This document shows, in pieces, positions 21,886 to 33,707 of a stretch of 64,000 nt of DNA (positions within the stretch are counted from its first letter, which is position 1; every line of letters starts with the position of its first letter). A program made the translations under genes and the position numbers. The notes beneath the pieces were generated by a model. That model saw nothing but the letters and a program-made list of their open reading frames with translations. It did not search any database and was not told the DNA's origin. The stretch comes from Euryodendron excelsum (lineage: Eukaryota; Streptophyta; Magnoliopsida; Ericales; Pentaphylacaceae), in NCBI GenBank assembly GCA_033060915.1, contig CM065378.1:7499501-7563500 (forward strand). The letters run 5' to 3'.

Positions 21886-24800
21886 TTAGGTAGTTTTTAG
21901 ATTGGCAAGGGTAGAATCACACTCAGGGGTCCACTCGAACCGTTCCTGTTTCTTTAGGAGCTGGAAGAAAGGTCGGCACCGGTCCAATGAACGGCTAATG
22001 AATCTGTTGAGTGCGGCGGCCATTCTTGTCAATCTCTGAACCTCTTTGGCAGTCTTTGGAGCGTGAACGCTCTGAATTGCACTAATCTGTCGGGGGTCAA
22101 TCTCAATACCCCGATGCGTGACCAGGAACCCCAGGAACTTGCTTGAGCCGACCCCAAAGACACATTTTGAAGCGTTCAGCCGCATTTTGTAGTCTTTCAG
22201 GATACAGAGTACCTCCTTTAGGTCCGCCAAATGGGTGTCGCTTAGTTTGCTTTTTACCACCATGTCATCGATGTAGACCTCGACAGTTCTGCCAAGCTGC
22301 GTCTTGAACATCTTTGTGACCAGTCGCTGATATGTGGCTCCGGCGTTCTTCAGGCCAAAGGGCATAACTCTATAGCAGTAAATACCCCTTGGAGTGATGA
22401 AGGCCGTTTTCTCTTGGTCGTCGGGGTGAAGTGGGATCTGGTGATATCCACGGTAGGCATCCAGGAAACTCATCCTTCTGAAGCCGGCGGTTGCATCCAC
22501 AAGCTGGTCAATTTTGGGCAGGGGGAATGGATCTTTGGGGCACGCCCTGTTGAGGTCAGTGAAGTCTACACAGACCCTCCATTTGCCGTCTTTCTTTTTT
22601 ACTACTACGGTGTTTGACAACCAGCTTGGGTAGTTGATCTCCCGAATCGCTCCAGCTTCCAAAAGCTTCTCTGTTTCCTCCAAGACAGCGTCCACATGCT
22701 GGGTAGCTGCCCTTCTCCCCTTTTGGATAACAGGTCGGCAATTTGGGTTTACATTAAGGCGATGACAGGCAACGTCGGCGCCGATCCCAGGCATGTCATA
22801 AGGGGTCCAGGCGAATACTTCCAGGAAGTCTGTCAGTAACTCAATGAGGGATTTTTCCTCTTGTTTGGACACAGAGGTGCCGATGACGAAGTATTTTTCC
22901 CCTTGCCGATCTATGTATATCTTCTTCAGGTCCTCCACAGCTTTATTCTCGGGCGTCTGTCCCACATCATCTATGGTGGGGGTGTCTTCATGCAGCTCTA
23001 TCATTTGTACTTTCTCTGATCTTGTCTTGGTTGCACATGCTGTTAGGAAACACCGTTTGGCAGTCACCCGGTCTCCCCTTATCTCGCCAACTCCCGCTGG
23101 GGTCGGGAACCGAAGCAGCTGATGGTAGGTGGAGGGAACGGCCTTCATGAGGTGCAACCAAGTTCGTCCAATGATGGCATTGTAGGGGGATGGTACGTTA
23201 ACCACCAGGAATTCGGTTTGTAATGTGATCCCTCCGGCCATTACAGGAATCGTCACTTTACCCATGGGCCAGACTGGGTCTGAGCTGAAGCCGACCAATG
23301 GGCTAAGCGATGGTTGGAGGTCGGACTCCTCGAGTCCCAATTGTTTGAACAAGCTGTAGTACATAACTTCAGATGAACTCCCTTGGTCGATGAGCGATCT
23401 TCTAACGTCACAGTCCGCCACTCTTAACGTAACAACCAAGGCATCATTGTGGGGGATCTGCACTCCAGCGAGATCCTCGTCGGTGAAGGAGATAGATGCA
23501 TGGGCATTGACGACCTTGGCTTTCTTGCTGGGTGGTTGTATCTGCATCACTTCCCTTAGGTGCGCAGCCTTCTGCATCTCGGCTCGGTACCTATGTGGGT
23601 CGATGGTTCCTGATTCGGCCGAACCGTGTAGCACGTTGATTACCCGAACCGGCCTTACTTCTGGTTCCTTCTGGGCTGCTTCCTGCACTCGTGGCTGCTC
23701 GGCTTCGACCTTAGTCTTCTCCCGATCAATGAATTGGTCAAGGTGGCCCGCTTTGGCTAAGTCTTCCAAATGGGTTTTCAGATGCCGATATTGCTCCGTC
23801 TTGTGCCCCTTCTCGCGGTGGTAGGAACAGAACCTCTTCTGGTCCCTAGTCGCAGGGTCTCCCCCCAGCTTTGGTGGCCACTTGAAGAAGGGCTTATCAC
23901 GGATCTGGGGTAATATTTTATAGATGGGGTCTTTAAAGACTGTGTAGACCCCATCAGGCACTCTTTTTCCTCGGCTGATGTCCTCTGATCGGGGCTTCTT
24001 GGCATCCTTCTTACTCGTCTTTTCGGCTGTAGCGCCAACCTTGGGTGTCTCCCCTTGGGGTACGTCCTCGTCCAGCCGCGCATAGCGCTCGATCCTCAGC
24101 ATTAGTTCCTGTATGGTGAGGGCTGGTTTCTTCATTAAGGACTGTCGCAAGCGATGCTCCCTGGGAAGGCCGATATTGAACTGAGTTACAGCCAACTGTT
24201 CGCTGCACTCATCAATTTCGTTATAAGCCTCCCAGTAGCGTCGGGCGTATGCTCGCAACCCTTCTCCTTCCTCCTTTCGCAACGTCAGCAAGAAGTCAAC
24301 CTCTTTTGGCTGTAAGCTGTTTGCAATGAAACGAGCTGTAAAGAGCTCGGCCAGTTGCCTCCAGCTTGAAACGGACTTTCGTGGCAATTTGTCGAACCAC
24401 CGTAAAGCCACGCTCCCCAGGCTGGAGAGGAAGATCCGACACATCAGCATCTGGTCGCTGCACCACACTACCATGAGCTGTTTGTAATGCCAAACATGGT
24501 TAATTGGGTCAGACTTTCCGTCATAGAGGGTGAACTTTGGTGGGGTGAATTTTCGAGGAATTGGATGGGATTTAATCTCCTTAGTGAATGGCGTGGATGC
24601 AATCTGGTCTAGGGCCTTTCTCATCAGGTCATAGGCTGTGCGTTCCTTAGTTTGCTGCCTTCTATCCTCCTGCTTTTCATTGTACCACTTTTCCCAGTCT
24701 TCCTTCCGCCGATCTTCCACCGCTGGGCTGTCGTTCGACGGGGTTTCGCTCCTGTCCCTTCGCCGACCCGTGCGCCTGTTAACGCAACGTGCGGTACTAG

Positions 24801-25092
24801 GGGTGTAACTCCCTCTTACCGGTGGTGCTGGTTCGTCCCTGGCGCCAACAACCTGCTCCCGATCTGGGGACCCATCTCTCCTATGCCCATTCCTGGCAGA
24901 GAATGCCTCCCTCATTGCCCGCACCTGTGAGGTGAGGTAGGCTATCTCTTCTCCACGCCGCCGAATTTCCCTCTCTGCCGCACGGAGTGTATCCTCACTT
25001 GGGACCCGCCCACTGGAGGGTGACGGGGCCAGATTTCGAGGATGGTTCCTGCGGAAGTTTCTGTCCCTGACATAGCCCGTATCCCTCCGCAT
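21886..25092 (-). pseudogene. Tat Gag-protease-reverse transcriptase
   Basis: One open frame covers Gag, protease and RT. Open sequence extends back through the primer-binding site into the LTR, but the first in-frame ATG is at 25092, which I take as a likely start. The Gag core (retrotrans_gag type) lies at about 24,000-24,650. A zinc-knuckle-like segment [17 protein letters not shown] at about 23,785-23,840 keeps Cys-His-His, but the usual last Cys is Tyr. The protease motif LIDQGSSSE is near 23,370-23,395. RT has the YIDDMVVK catalytic motif near 22,250-22,275, and the preceding [11 protein letters not shown] and [13 protein letters not shown] motifs are intact. The frame breaks at 21886 just after RT. 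In function this polyprotein would form virus-like particles and copy the RNA. This copy could supply Gag and perhaps RT but not a full pol. Confidence 0.9.
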
Positions 25093-25291
25093 TTCCTCTT
25101 GTGTCTCCTGGTGGCTTTCAGCGGGCGTTCGTATCTCTGACCTCAGTATTCTTCTTTGCCGATCTACTGGTGTAGATTGGCAGTGTGCTGAACTGGTCTG
25201 GTTTTTACTGGAGGAGGCTCCGAAGCCTCTCCCGTCGTAGTTTTCTTTCCTATGTCTCCGGTTGTTTAGACTCGTGGTTTTTCTAAGCCTT

Positions 25292-25307
25292 CCCACAGAT
25301 GGTGCCA
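25292..25307 (-). other. Primer-binding site of the retrotransposon
   Basis: Read on the minus strand the site is TGGCACCATCTGTGGG, two bases after the 5' LTR ends. It starts TGG, the complement of a tRNA CCA end. I did not assign the tRNA. Confidence 0.7.
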
Positions 25308-25309
25308 AT

Positions 25310-25912
25310 TGTAGGTGGGATTTCTCGGGAAGGTTGGGCCGAGCTCTCAAGCCCAAAGTGGATGAGTCCAAACTTCTTCCTGCAAGACAAATGGGTTAGA
25401 ATGGGTCGACCCTAGGTGGGTCGATCACACTCCGAAGGTTAAGTTAACAAACTTAATCGAGAAGGATGAATGAAAGTTGTGTATGTCAGGGGTTAATTCT
25501 CCATACCTGGCTCTCGATTCCTCGGGTCTTTATAGAGTCCTTCAGGGAGTGTATTTTGTCTCGGCCTATCAGCAGGCTCTCATGGCCTGCTGGTTAGGCA
25601 TCATCATTGACGCCGCCTGGCTACCTGCAGGGTCTGGCGCACCGTCGTGGGGGATTCCGGTTGACCGGACGTGCACGTCGACGTTTGTGTGGGCGGCCGC
25701 TCGTGCATTTAATGCAAGTCAACTCCGCATTTAATGCTCTAAGACCGCTAGCGGTTTGGGCAAACCGTTCACTGTCTGGGCTACGCTGGGAGGAGGTCGG
25801 CGGTTTGGGCTGGCCTTTCCTCATAATTGGTTTGGGCCCCAGGCAGCCCCAACTTTAATTCGAGTAGATTAGGCCTCACCCATTGGGTTGAGCCGGGGAT
25901 TATTTCCCCACA
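25310..25912 (-). repeat. 5' LTR of the Tat retrotransposon
   Basis: 603 bp. It starts TGTAGGTGGG and ends TTTCCCCACA on the plus strand, and is followed by the TTAAG target duplication at 25913-25917. As gag-pol is on the minus strand this is the promoter LTR. TATA-like CTATAAAG on the minus strand lies at about 25527-25534, roughly 220 bp from the LTR end, which would place transcript start near 25,500. Confidence 0.95.
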
Positions 25913-25917
25913 TTAAG

Positions 25918-26935
25918 ATTTATTCAATCCTTCACACAAAAAAAAGTATAAAATAAAAAAAAATGTTGTAATAATTAAAAAGTTGTTAAGTATTGTCAAA
26001 TAACTCAATTTTATAAAATACAAGTGTCTAAAATTCTACCAGTGTGTAAATTTTAACAAAGTATAGTCTAAAATTTTACATAGACCGTAGTAATATTAAT
26101 ATTGCTATATTACTAATAATAATATTTATTTATATAATAAACTACAACCTTTTATATGTTTTTCAAAACGTTTGTACAAACATTTGTGAGAAATTCTAAA
26201 TTTGTGTCAACTTAAATAATTATGTTGGTATATTGCATTTTTTTTTTTTTTTTATACATTTCACTATGTTCTGATGTTTTTATTGAAATAATAAAATATT
26301 ATTATTTCACTAATGTTTTGTTTTGTTTCTTTAAAAAGTGAAATATTTTAGTCGTTTCGATGGACATCAATAGTAAATTATATTCCTTGATATGAATTAT
26401 ACAATTAAACAACGAATTATCAAGGTGCCCAGTATTGTAGCACACTTGAGTCACACGACTCACACCTTTGCTCTCCTTAGGACTGTTTATTGAATAACAT
26501 AAATGTTAGTTATATATTATAGAGGCTTATATCCATTAGTTGTTGTAGTTTGATAATTCTATCAAATGCTAAAATTGAAAAGGTTCAATGGTTCCTCGTT
26601 TCTTACTTTTCTTTTCTCTTATTTTCTTTTTCTTTTTATTTATTTATTTATTTATATTAATTTTATAGGGGCATTTCTTCTGATTTCTTATATATAAGTG
26701 GCTATGACTGCAAAATTCATGTAAAGAAGGATCTGAATTTAAAGTCTGATTAATATAAAATTTCGCTAATGTTGAATTAACAAAATCTACAATGTATTTA
26801 CAGTTCCAAAGAATTTGATTGCAAAATATTTACGCACAAAAAATTGAAAATGATTTGTTTTTTCAATTGAAAGGTTCCATTGTATCTTACTGCCAATATG
26901 ATGGTAAGATTTCATTTCATCCCTACCATTTTAAC
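25918..26935. other. AT-rich sequence, no gene recognised
   Basis: Low-complexity AT-rich DNA with poly-T and TTTA runs. The sequence after the retrotransposon does not resume the NLR-leader homology seen before it. Confidence 0.5.
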
Positions 26936-27935
26936 AACCCCAAAGTGTTTACGTATGTTGAGTCTCACATCTAAAATTTTTGATGGGGAACATTAGATAC
27001 ATAAGTAGGAGCCATAAATTTAAATAACGTTGTCTTGGCTAGAGCCCTTCTAAGTAAGTTCTCATGTTTATTACATATGATATCAAAGTCGACCTTGCAT
27101 ACAATTGTGTAGCTCAAGGGCACTGCAGAACAAGGTTAGGATTGGTTGTAGGGACTGCATGTTCCGGTCATGGTGTTTAGGGATGTGCACTAGTCAAGTT
27201 GGTTTGGAATCGTGCCAAATCCATAACTGAACCGATCTTGGTCGATTTTGAAATTTTGGACCCAATCCTAACTGGCCATCCCATTGGCTTGATTTTTGAT
27301 CCTTAATTTCTCAAAAAGTCAAAAACAATACATACAAAAGAAATCATCAATTTTTAAGTACAATAAATAATGACTTAGTTGGATCTCGGATCTTTCTATT
27401 CTTTTGTCACCCCTAGTAGTGTTTGTGATTGAATGTATGCACCCTCACAATGATGCGAGGGAATATAGGGGTGATTGTAATGATACTACCTGTTAGCGTG
27501 TATTGAGTCCCATATCAAAGATATATAAGATAGTAGCAATGAACCCTAATGACAGTTCTTGCCCATGATCGCGTGAGCTCACAAGACTGCAACACATTGT
27601 TAATAATTGGTTCTAGAGATTGCACGAGCTGGTGTTTGTTATTGAATATGGAACCATTGGGATGATGTGAGGGAATAAAGAGGGTGATTGTAACGACCTT
27701 AACTCGTGTTTGATATGTGTTGAGTCTCACATTAAAAATTGCATAAGGGATCATCAATATATAAGTGAGAGCAATGAACCTAGATAACATCTCTTTGGCT
27801 AGCTTATCTGGACGTAAAGAATCCAACCCACGTCAATGTATATTGAGTATCATATCGGAAATTTACATGACGAATCTTGAGTATATAAATAGTAGTAATG
27901 AACTCAAATAACATCTTATTGGCTAACCTTTTGGG
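26936..27935 (+). repeat. Cluster of four related LTR-like repeat fragments
   Basis: A motif close to GTTGAGTCTCACATC, then AAAATT, then a TATATAAGTGAGAGCAATGA variant, then ATAACATCTCTTTGGCTA recurs at about 26955-27060, 27495-27570, 27718-27805 and 27840-27935. The TATATAA string and the TTGGCTA-GTGAGTTCTCA tail look like the promoter part of a small LTR or TRIM-type element. No coding sequence. Confidence 0.5.
27178..27415. mobile_element. hAT-like MITE, 238 bp, with imperfect 8-bp target duplication
   Basis: Ends TAGGGATGTGCA and CACCCCTA are inverted to each other. Flanks are ATGGTGTT (27170-27177) and GTAGTGTT (27416-27423), 6 of 8 identical. A related repeat at about 27,630 reads GGTGTTTGTTATTGAAT without the insert, so the empty site is visible in the same window. 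The inside reads like an AACCGATCTTGG-rich sequence common in plant MITEs. Confidence 0.65.
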
Positions 27936-28439
27936 TGAGTTCTCAGAGTTTTTACTACCATTAAGATGCTCTAATATCCAAAAACTAATTTGGATATACA
28001 GGTCAAGGTTCTCCTCTTACACAATATTTTTTCTTCTCTATCCTTCTCAAAGAGAGCTACTTCACATTTCAAAGGAATTAAAGATATTTTGAACCTTTTC
28101 AATTTTCTCCCATGGCTGAAGGTATGCATTCTCCTTTGTTTTAATTTGTATTCCTGCATTCATGCATGTAGTATTTGTCCATGCTTTAAATTTAGAATCT
28201 GATAAAACGGCATTATAATTTTTTAAATTTTTTTAGAAAGTATATATTATTCCATTGTCATATAAATACTAATAAATTACATATATATTGACAACTGTAG
28301 TCAAAGTAATATATAGCTTATGACATAGTAAAATATTTAGAGAAAATGGTTGCTTTAAGTCAAAATTTTAACTTATATACACATATATATTTCGGATACT
28401 TTTATTAGATTTAGGTTTGGGGATTAGGCTACTTTAAAG

Positions 28440-29040
28440 AAACCCCAAACAAACCCCCCTAAGTTTGCTCACAATCCCCAACAACTATTACTACAAGAAA
28501 AGAAAAAAAGAGAGAGAGAAGAAAAAAAAAAAAACTAAACGAAAGAATGTCCCTTTCTTTGATTGTTAGTTTCATTTGCACTTCAATTGAGTCGGAAAAA
28601 AGAAAAGAATAAAATTCTTTACTTTGGATAGTAACAATACTTTGAGTACGCTTTCACTGAATTAAAGTACATTAATTCTTTGCTCTGGATTTGTTTATTC
28701 TTCTATGTTTTTTTTTTTCTATGTATAACTTGGTGCACCTTCCACTTAAATTTCATCTGTGACAAGTGTGAGCAAAGGCAAGGAGGAAACATATTTCCTC
28801 ATTTGGCTGGTTGCATTGGTTTGGATTTATCATTTGCTTCTCTCTCTCCAAGGATACAAGCTCTGGAATAATCAAGTAAACATGCAATTTGATTTCTTTA
28901 TGCATGTTTATGTGCATGCACATGTTATGTGGGTGATTACATCTTTTTAACTCTCGCAAAACAATTCCCTTTCTTGCATCAGGTTTTATATTCAACAGAT
29001 CAAAACTCTTAGGTGAGATCCTTGGTCACTTGAAGTCATT
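28440..29040 (+). repeat. Upstream sequence of the NLR relic, paralogous to 14.4-15.6 kb
   Basis: Matches 14455-15575 in several blocks (see that entry) without the MITE. It probably represents 5' flank, leader or intron of the NLR gene. An open frame of 63 codons here is not conserved in frame in the other copy, so I do not call it coding. Confidence 0.6.
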
Positions 29041-29582
29041 TTGACAATTGGAAACAAAATTGGCATATAGATATATATAATGTATATGTTGGCGTTAGGC
29101 ACATATTATAATAGCATTTTTATAGTTATATGAACAGTAAGGCTTAAATATATGTTTTAGGTATTTTAGTTACTATTTATTTTATTTTATTTTTTTGTGG
29201 TTACAGGATCTACCCAATCATTTTTCTTTCTTTCTTTGTTAAAAGGGATAAAGAAAATGGAAAAAAAAATAACCAACTAAAATAACCCTATTACCTACGT
29301 AATAAAGAAAAAAGAAGAAACTGCTAATACAATTGTCTATGTTACATGAGAATTCAACGTTAAAAACTATCTAATTGCCAAAGTAGCTTGTAAGATATAT
29401 TATAATTCTTTCCTTAATGATATATGAATCATTTAATTTTTTTTTTTTTTGTTTTTTTCCCATAGATTGGTGATCTTACACATAGAGCACAAACCAATCA
29501 ATACAATTTTTTTGGCTTTTATTTTTGTTTGTAACTGTTGATATTCGTTATGTTCATTCGGTAATAATTTGCGTAATTTTTT

Positions 29583-30382
29583 CCGAAAGTTGGAGATGGT
29601 ACTAGAGAAGTTGCAGACAAGAGGACTCCAAAGATTGGTGTTTGGGGAGTGGGTGGAGTAGGCAAGACAACTGTTATGCTACTCCTGAATAATAGTTCCG
29701 AAATCGCAGCAATGTTTGATTTTGTCATATGGGTGACCGTCTCAAAATCTTGGACCATCACAAAGCTACAAGAAGAAGTTGGGCAGCGCTTGTCAACAGA
29801 AATAAAATCTAACGAATCCGATGAAAGAGTTGCAAGTAAATTGTTGCAAGTTCTTGAGGGCAAGAAGTATTTGCTTCTCTTAGACGATGTTTGGGAGATG
29901 GTGGACTTAAGCGCTGTCGGGTTGCCAAACGCCGATCAAGAAAACGGCTGCAAAGTTGTTCTAACAACCAGAAATTTCGACGTTTGTTCGAAAGATGGGA
30001 ACTGAATTTGATATTCATGTGGCGATTGTCTCAAGGGGAAGCACATGAGATGTTTTACTTACACATGAGAGACGACCCAACGTTACCGACCGTCGGAACG
30101 CTAGCTGATAAAATTATCCGGGAGTGTGGTGGCTTGCCACTTGCACTGAAGATCGTGTCCGGCGCATTAAAGAAGGCAAGCAAGAACACTTGGAGTAATT
30201 TCTTAAGAGAATTTAAGTCGCCTGCTACGTCTATGAACGCTGAAATAGATAAAGTTGTGTTTAAGCCATTGAAGGTTAGCTACGACCAAATACAAGAGAC
30301 TAAAAAGAAACAGTGTGTTTTGTATTGTGGGTTATATCCAGAGGACGGCGAGATTAAGAAATCTCAACTGATTGGGTATTGA

Positions 30383-30421
<39 letters not shown>

Positions 30422-32020
30422 CAGGCTCGTGACAAGGGATATGCCATATTGGAAGATCTTGTATATTCGTCGTTGTTGAAAAAATGCGAGGGAGATGATG
30501 AACATGTAAAGATGCACGATGTAGTTCGAGACTTGGTGTTGACAATAACTTCTCCGAATGGGAAAGAATCCACAAAACATCTGGTGAGAGCCGGAATTTC
30601 GAAAGAGGATCCGAAGGAATGGGTAAAGGCCACAAGAATATCGTTTATGGATAATGATTTGCGCAATTTACGATTAACATCTCCCAACGATCCCATGCTC
30701 TTGACACTGCTGCTTCAAGGGAATAAGCAACTAGATGCGATTCCGGAATCTTTCTTCAACAACATGCCTAGCCTTCGAGTTTTGGATTTATCAGACACCG
30801 GTATCGAATCTCTGCCGGCTTCCATATCTAATTTGGTCAACCTTCAAACATTGCTTCTAAAACGTTGCTACTGTTTGAAGGTTCTCCCTGAGAAGGTAAT
30901 TGAACTCAAGGGACTTGAAGTGCTTCAGGCCACAGAGGTCAGGATGGCACATCTGCCTCCTTGGATTTCAAAACTGACTGCTCTTAAATGCCTGAAATTC
31001 CGGCCGAGAGAAGTTGGTGATTTGATTACTCCTCCTGGTGGGGTGAAAGGCAAGCCCTCTCATATGGAAGTATTTGGCGTTCCAAACTTTGTGGATTATT
31101 TTTGGGGGCCAAGTGATGGAAGAAATAGTGTAGATATTGTTGTGAAAGAGCTGAGCAGGTTGAGTGCACTTTCGTCGCTTGAATTTAACCATGGGAGAGT
31201 AAGTAATCTCCAACACTTCCTCCAAAACAGCATACCATGGAGAGAGGCAAGTTTAACAAAATTTCGTTTCATTGTCAGCCAAGAATCTTCCAACAGGACT
31301 CAAGACGAGCACAAAGGTTTCAGAATGAAAAAGAGGTGTCTAAAGTATGTAGGAGGAGGCGGTAGCAGCATACTTCCTCCGGCCATAACTAATGTACTCG
31401 ATCGTTCGGATTATTTTCTATTAGAGGATCATGGGGAACTTAATTCTCTATCGGAAGTGGATGCTTGTTTGGAGCTAGAGCGACCATTATCATCACCATC
31501 ACTGCCACCACCGCCACCACCGTCTGTAGAAATCTTTACCCATCTAAGGGAATTGGAAATAGTGGATTGCCAGAGGATTAAGAAGCTATTCTCAAGTGGG
31601 TTCATGATTCGGCAACTATCCAACTTGGAAGAGTTGAGCGTCGAGAGATGTGGGGCACTCGGGGGATGATTTCAGAGGGTGAAATTGAAGTATGTGATGT
31701 TGATAGAGTTGCCTGAATTTGTTAGCTTCTTCGACAGTGTTCCCAAGTGTTGGCCCTCATTGAAGGAGTTGTACGTCTATGGTTGTCCCAAGCTGAGAAA
31801 GCTCCCTTTCGACGCCCGTAATGCAGCTACTTTGAAGGCGATTCGAGGCTCTCACAAATGGTGGGACGCATTAAAGTGGGACGACAATGCCGTCCAATTA
31901 CAACTCCGGCCTCTTCTGGTAAAACTCATAGAGCTCATTTTCTTTGAGACATTTTATCAAACACTTCATGAGCTGTCCTCTAGCACTGATTTTTTCCCAA
32001 AATCTCTTCCTTCCGAGTGA
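29583..32020 (+). pseudogene. CC-NB-ARC-LRR resistance gene relic (RPS2/RPS5-like class)
   Basis: NB-ARC motifs appear in order: P-loop GVGGVGKTT near 29650, RNBS-A VIWVTVSKSW, kinase-2 LLLLDDVW (the Trp marks the non-TIR class), CKVVLTTRNF, GLPLAL near 30135 and MHD as VKMHDVVRDL near 30510. Leucine-rich repeats run from about 30,690 to 31,830. Such proteins detect pathogen effectors and trigger immunity. The copy is broken. Two frameshifts lie between about 29,985 and 30,040. A TGA at 30380-30382 stands where the family has Trp before RAEGLL. Another break occurs at 31667-31669. No coiled-coil N-terminus is seen before the P-loop, so the 5' part is missing or lies in an undetected exon. A stretch of seven prolines near 31505-31525 is unusual for this family. 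Confidence 0.85.
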
Positions 32021-33326
32021 TTCTTGAATATTTCATATTAAAAATATAATATTACCTATTGATTTGTCAACTATAAACTACTAACATAAATATTTGTATA
32101 GTGTATACTCATATATTACATGCATCTTTTTCGTATGTATTCATTATTTCTCCATTACACGAATATTGCCTTCACATATTTTTCTCACGAATATCTTCAT
32201 CAGACGTGTGTCACAGTTTGAGCTGGGTGGCTGTAGTGGTGGTGGTGAACTGCAACAATAATGGAGAAGAGGGTGACATTGTGATCAGATGGCGGTGATG
32301 TCCATGGAGAGAGATGATGTGGCACGAAATGATTGCTTATTTAGAATTATTTTAAACAAAAATTATATTAATCAGTGTAACATACCTTTCTTTCCTGTAC
32401 TGTTTCGCTCTGTCTTGTGCAATTTCCTGTTCTTTCATCCAAGTGGAGATCAGTTTATTCCTTCTTCCGGTCCTATATAGGTCTACTAATGAAAATTTCA
32501 TTAGTTTCATTCTCTCATATATGTATATATGTTGCAATGTGTATTTTGAGACCATTCAACTGAGTTTATTCATGAGTTCATATATATCATAGAAATTATA
32601 CATACATAATTGAGTGGTGTGGAACTTCATTTAGTGGGTCACACTAGTTATTTATTTATTTGATCATTGAGGATATGAGATAACAGCCCCATTCTTCTTC
32701 TTTATTATATATATACCATTAAAAAGTTTGAATTATATATAAACACATTCCATCAAATTCACTATAAGTAATGTTACACATAATCTCATTTGGCAGTCCA
32801 TTTTTTCAATCCTAAACATAAGGCTGAAAAACTCTCATGAATAAATTCACATAAGACCCGCTTACTTATTTCTAGCAATGAAAAAATTAGTAAAAAATAA
32901 GATTTTATTTCGCATTTTTCGCTCACTGTTGGTTGTTAGCAACTCACAACAGGTGTTTTGTCTCATCATAATCAAAATCATAATATATTCTGATTCCTGG
33001 CCCATGGAGGAATTTAAAGTGAATAAATCATACTGTCCCCCGCTTAAGATATCTAACAATGACATCCAGTACCCCTCTCTTATACACTGACATTCTCTCT
33101 GGTTGGTTTAATAGTTTGTTACGCATTGCCCCGCCCTTTAAATTACCGTCACGGACACAAACGGAAAAGCATTAGATCTGCTGATGTCATCTTAACCGTA
33201 TCTTAAGATTCCAATTGTACCCTTATAATAAAAAATATGTTACAAGCTATAATAAAAAAACATTGACAAGGGAGGTCAATGTAATTCACCCATTTAATTT
33301 AGAATGAAGACTAATTAGAGATCCTC
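32021..33326. other. Intergenic between NLR relic and phosphatase gene
   Basis: AT-rich. The first few hundred bases may be the 3' flank of the NLR gene. No coding sequence or RNA gene seen. Confidence 0.4.
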
Positions 33327-33356
33327 TCTGCCTGCCTGCCTGCCTGCCTGCCTGCC
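33327..33356. repeat. (CTGC)n microsatellite
   Basis: About seven CTGC units in the stretch CTCTCTGCCTGCCTG and onward. It lies about 160 bp beyond the likely polyadenylation signal of the phosphatase gene. Confidence 0.9.
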
Positions 33357-33514
33357 TTCTTGTTAATGCATCTCATAGTTTCATGCGACAAAAACAGTGA
33401 AAAGTTAAAACTTAGGTTCGGAATCTGGTGATGTAGTTGAAGGCCGTAGCGGTTATTGGTAAAATGCAAGATTCGCATTATCAGACTATGAAAAATCACC
33501 CTACATGTGGAATC

Positions 33515-33520
33515 TTTATT
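33515..33520 (-). terminator. Polyadenylation signal of the lipid phosphate phosphatase gene
   Basis: AATAAA on the minus strand (plus TTTATT), about 190 bases after the stop codon at 33708. Confidence 0.5.
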
Positions 33521-33707
33521 CTTTACAATCACTGATATGCATTCATCTTTTTATCTGTAGCTACCATGAACTACCTCTACATTGCTAAATGCAGTGTTGA
33601 TACTGAACTTCCAACTACACATATACAAAAGCCTAATCTAGCTATAGAACAAACTGGACCAAACAAATATCAAGACACACAAGATTTACCTTCTCCCTGA
33701 TTCTACA

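Larger units (their letters stand above)
15865..25912 (-). mobile_element. Complete Tat-group Ty3/gypsy LTR retrotransposon, 10,048 bp
   Basis: Two 603-bp LTRs starting TG and ending CA flank the element, and TTAAG is duplicated on both sides (15860-15864 and 25913-25917). Gag-pol reads on the minus strand, so the 5' LTR is the right-hand one. The domain order is Gag, protease, RT, RNase H, a second RNase H, integrase, which is gypsy order. The extra RNase H and the antisense gene between pol and the 3' LTR are hallmarks of the plant Tat group (Retand and Ogre relatives). The copy is structurally whole but coding-defective: pol has one frameshift and two stops. It sits between a diverged NLR-leader copy and an AT-rich stretch. 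Confidence 0.95.

Noticed and set aside
28105..28125. ATGGCTGAAG followed by GTATGC as a possible first exon of the NLR gene
   Set aside because: Three codons only, no coiled-coil coding downstream, and the next NLR sequence is 1.4 kb away. Not enough to support an exon.
33327..33356. Regular CTGC repeats checked as a possible array of spacers
   Set aside because: A simple tetranucleotide microsatellite; no spacers, and the genome is eukaryotic, so a CRISPR array is not expected.
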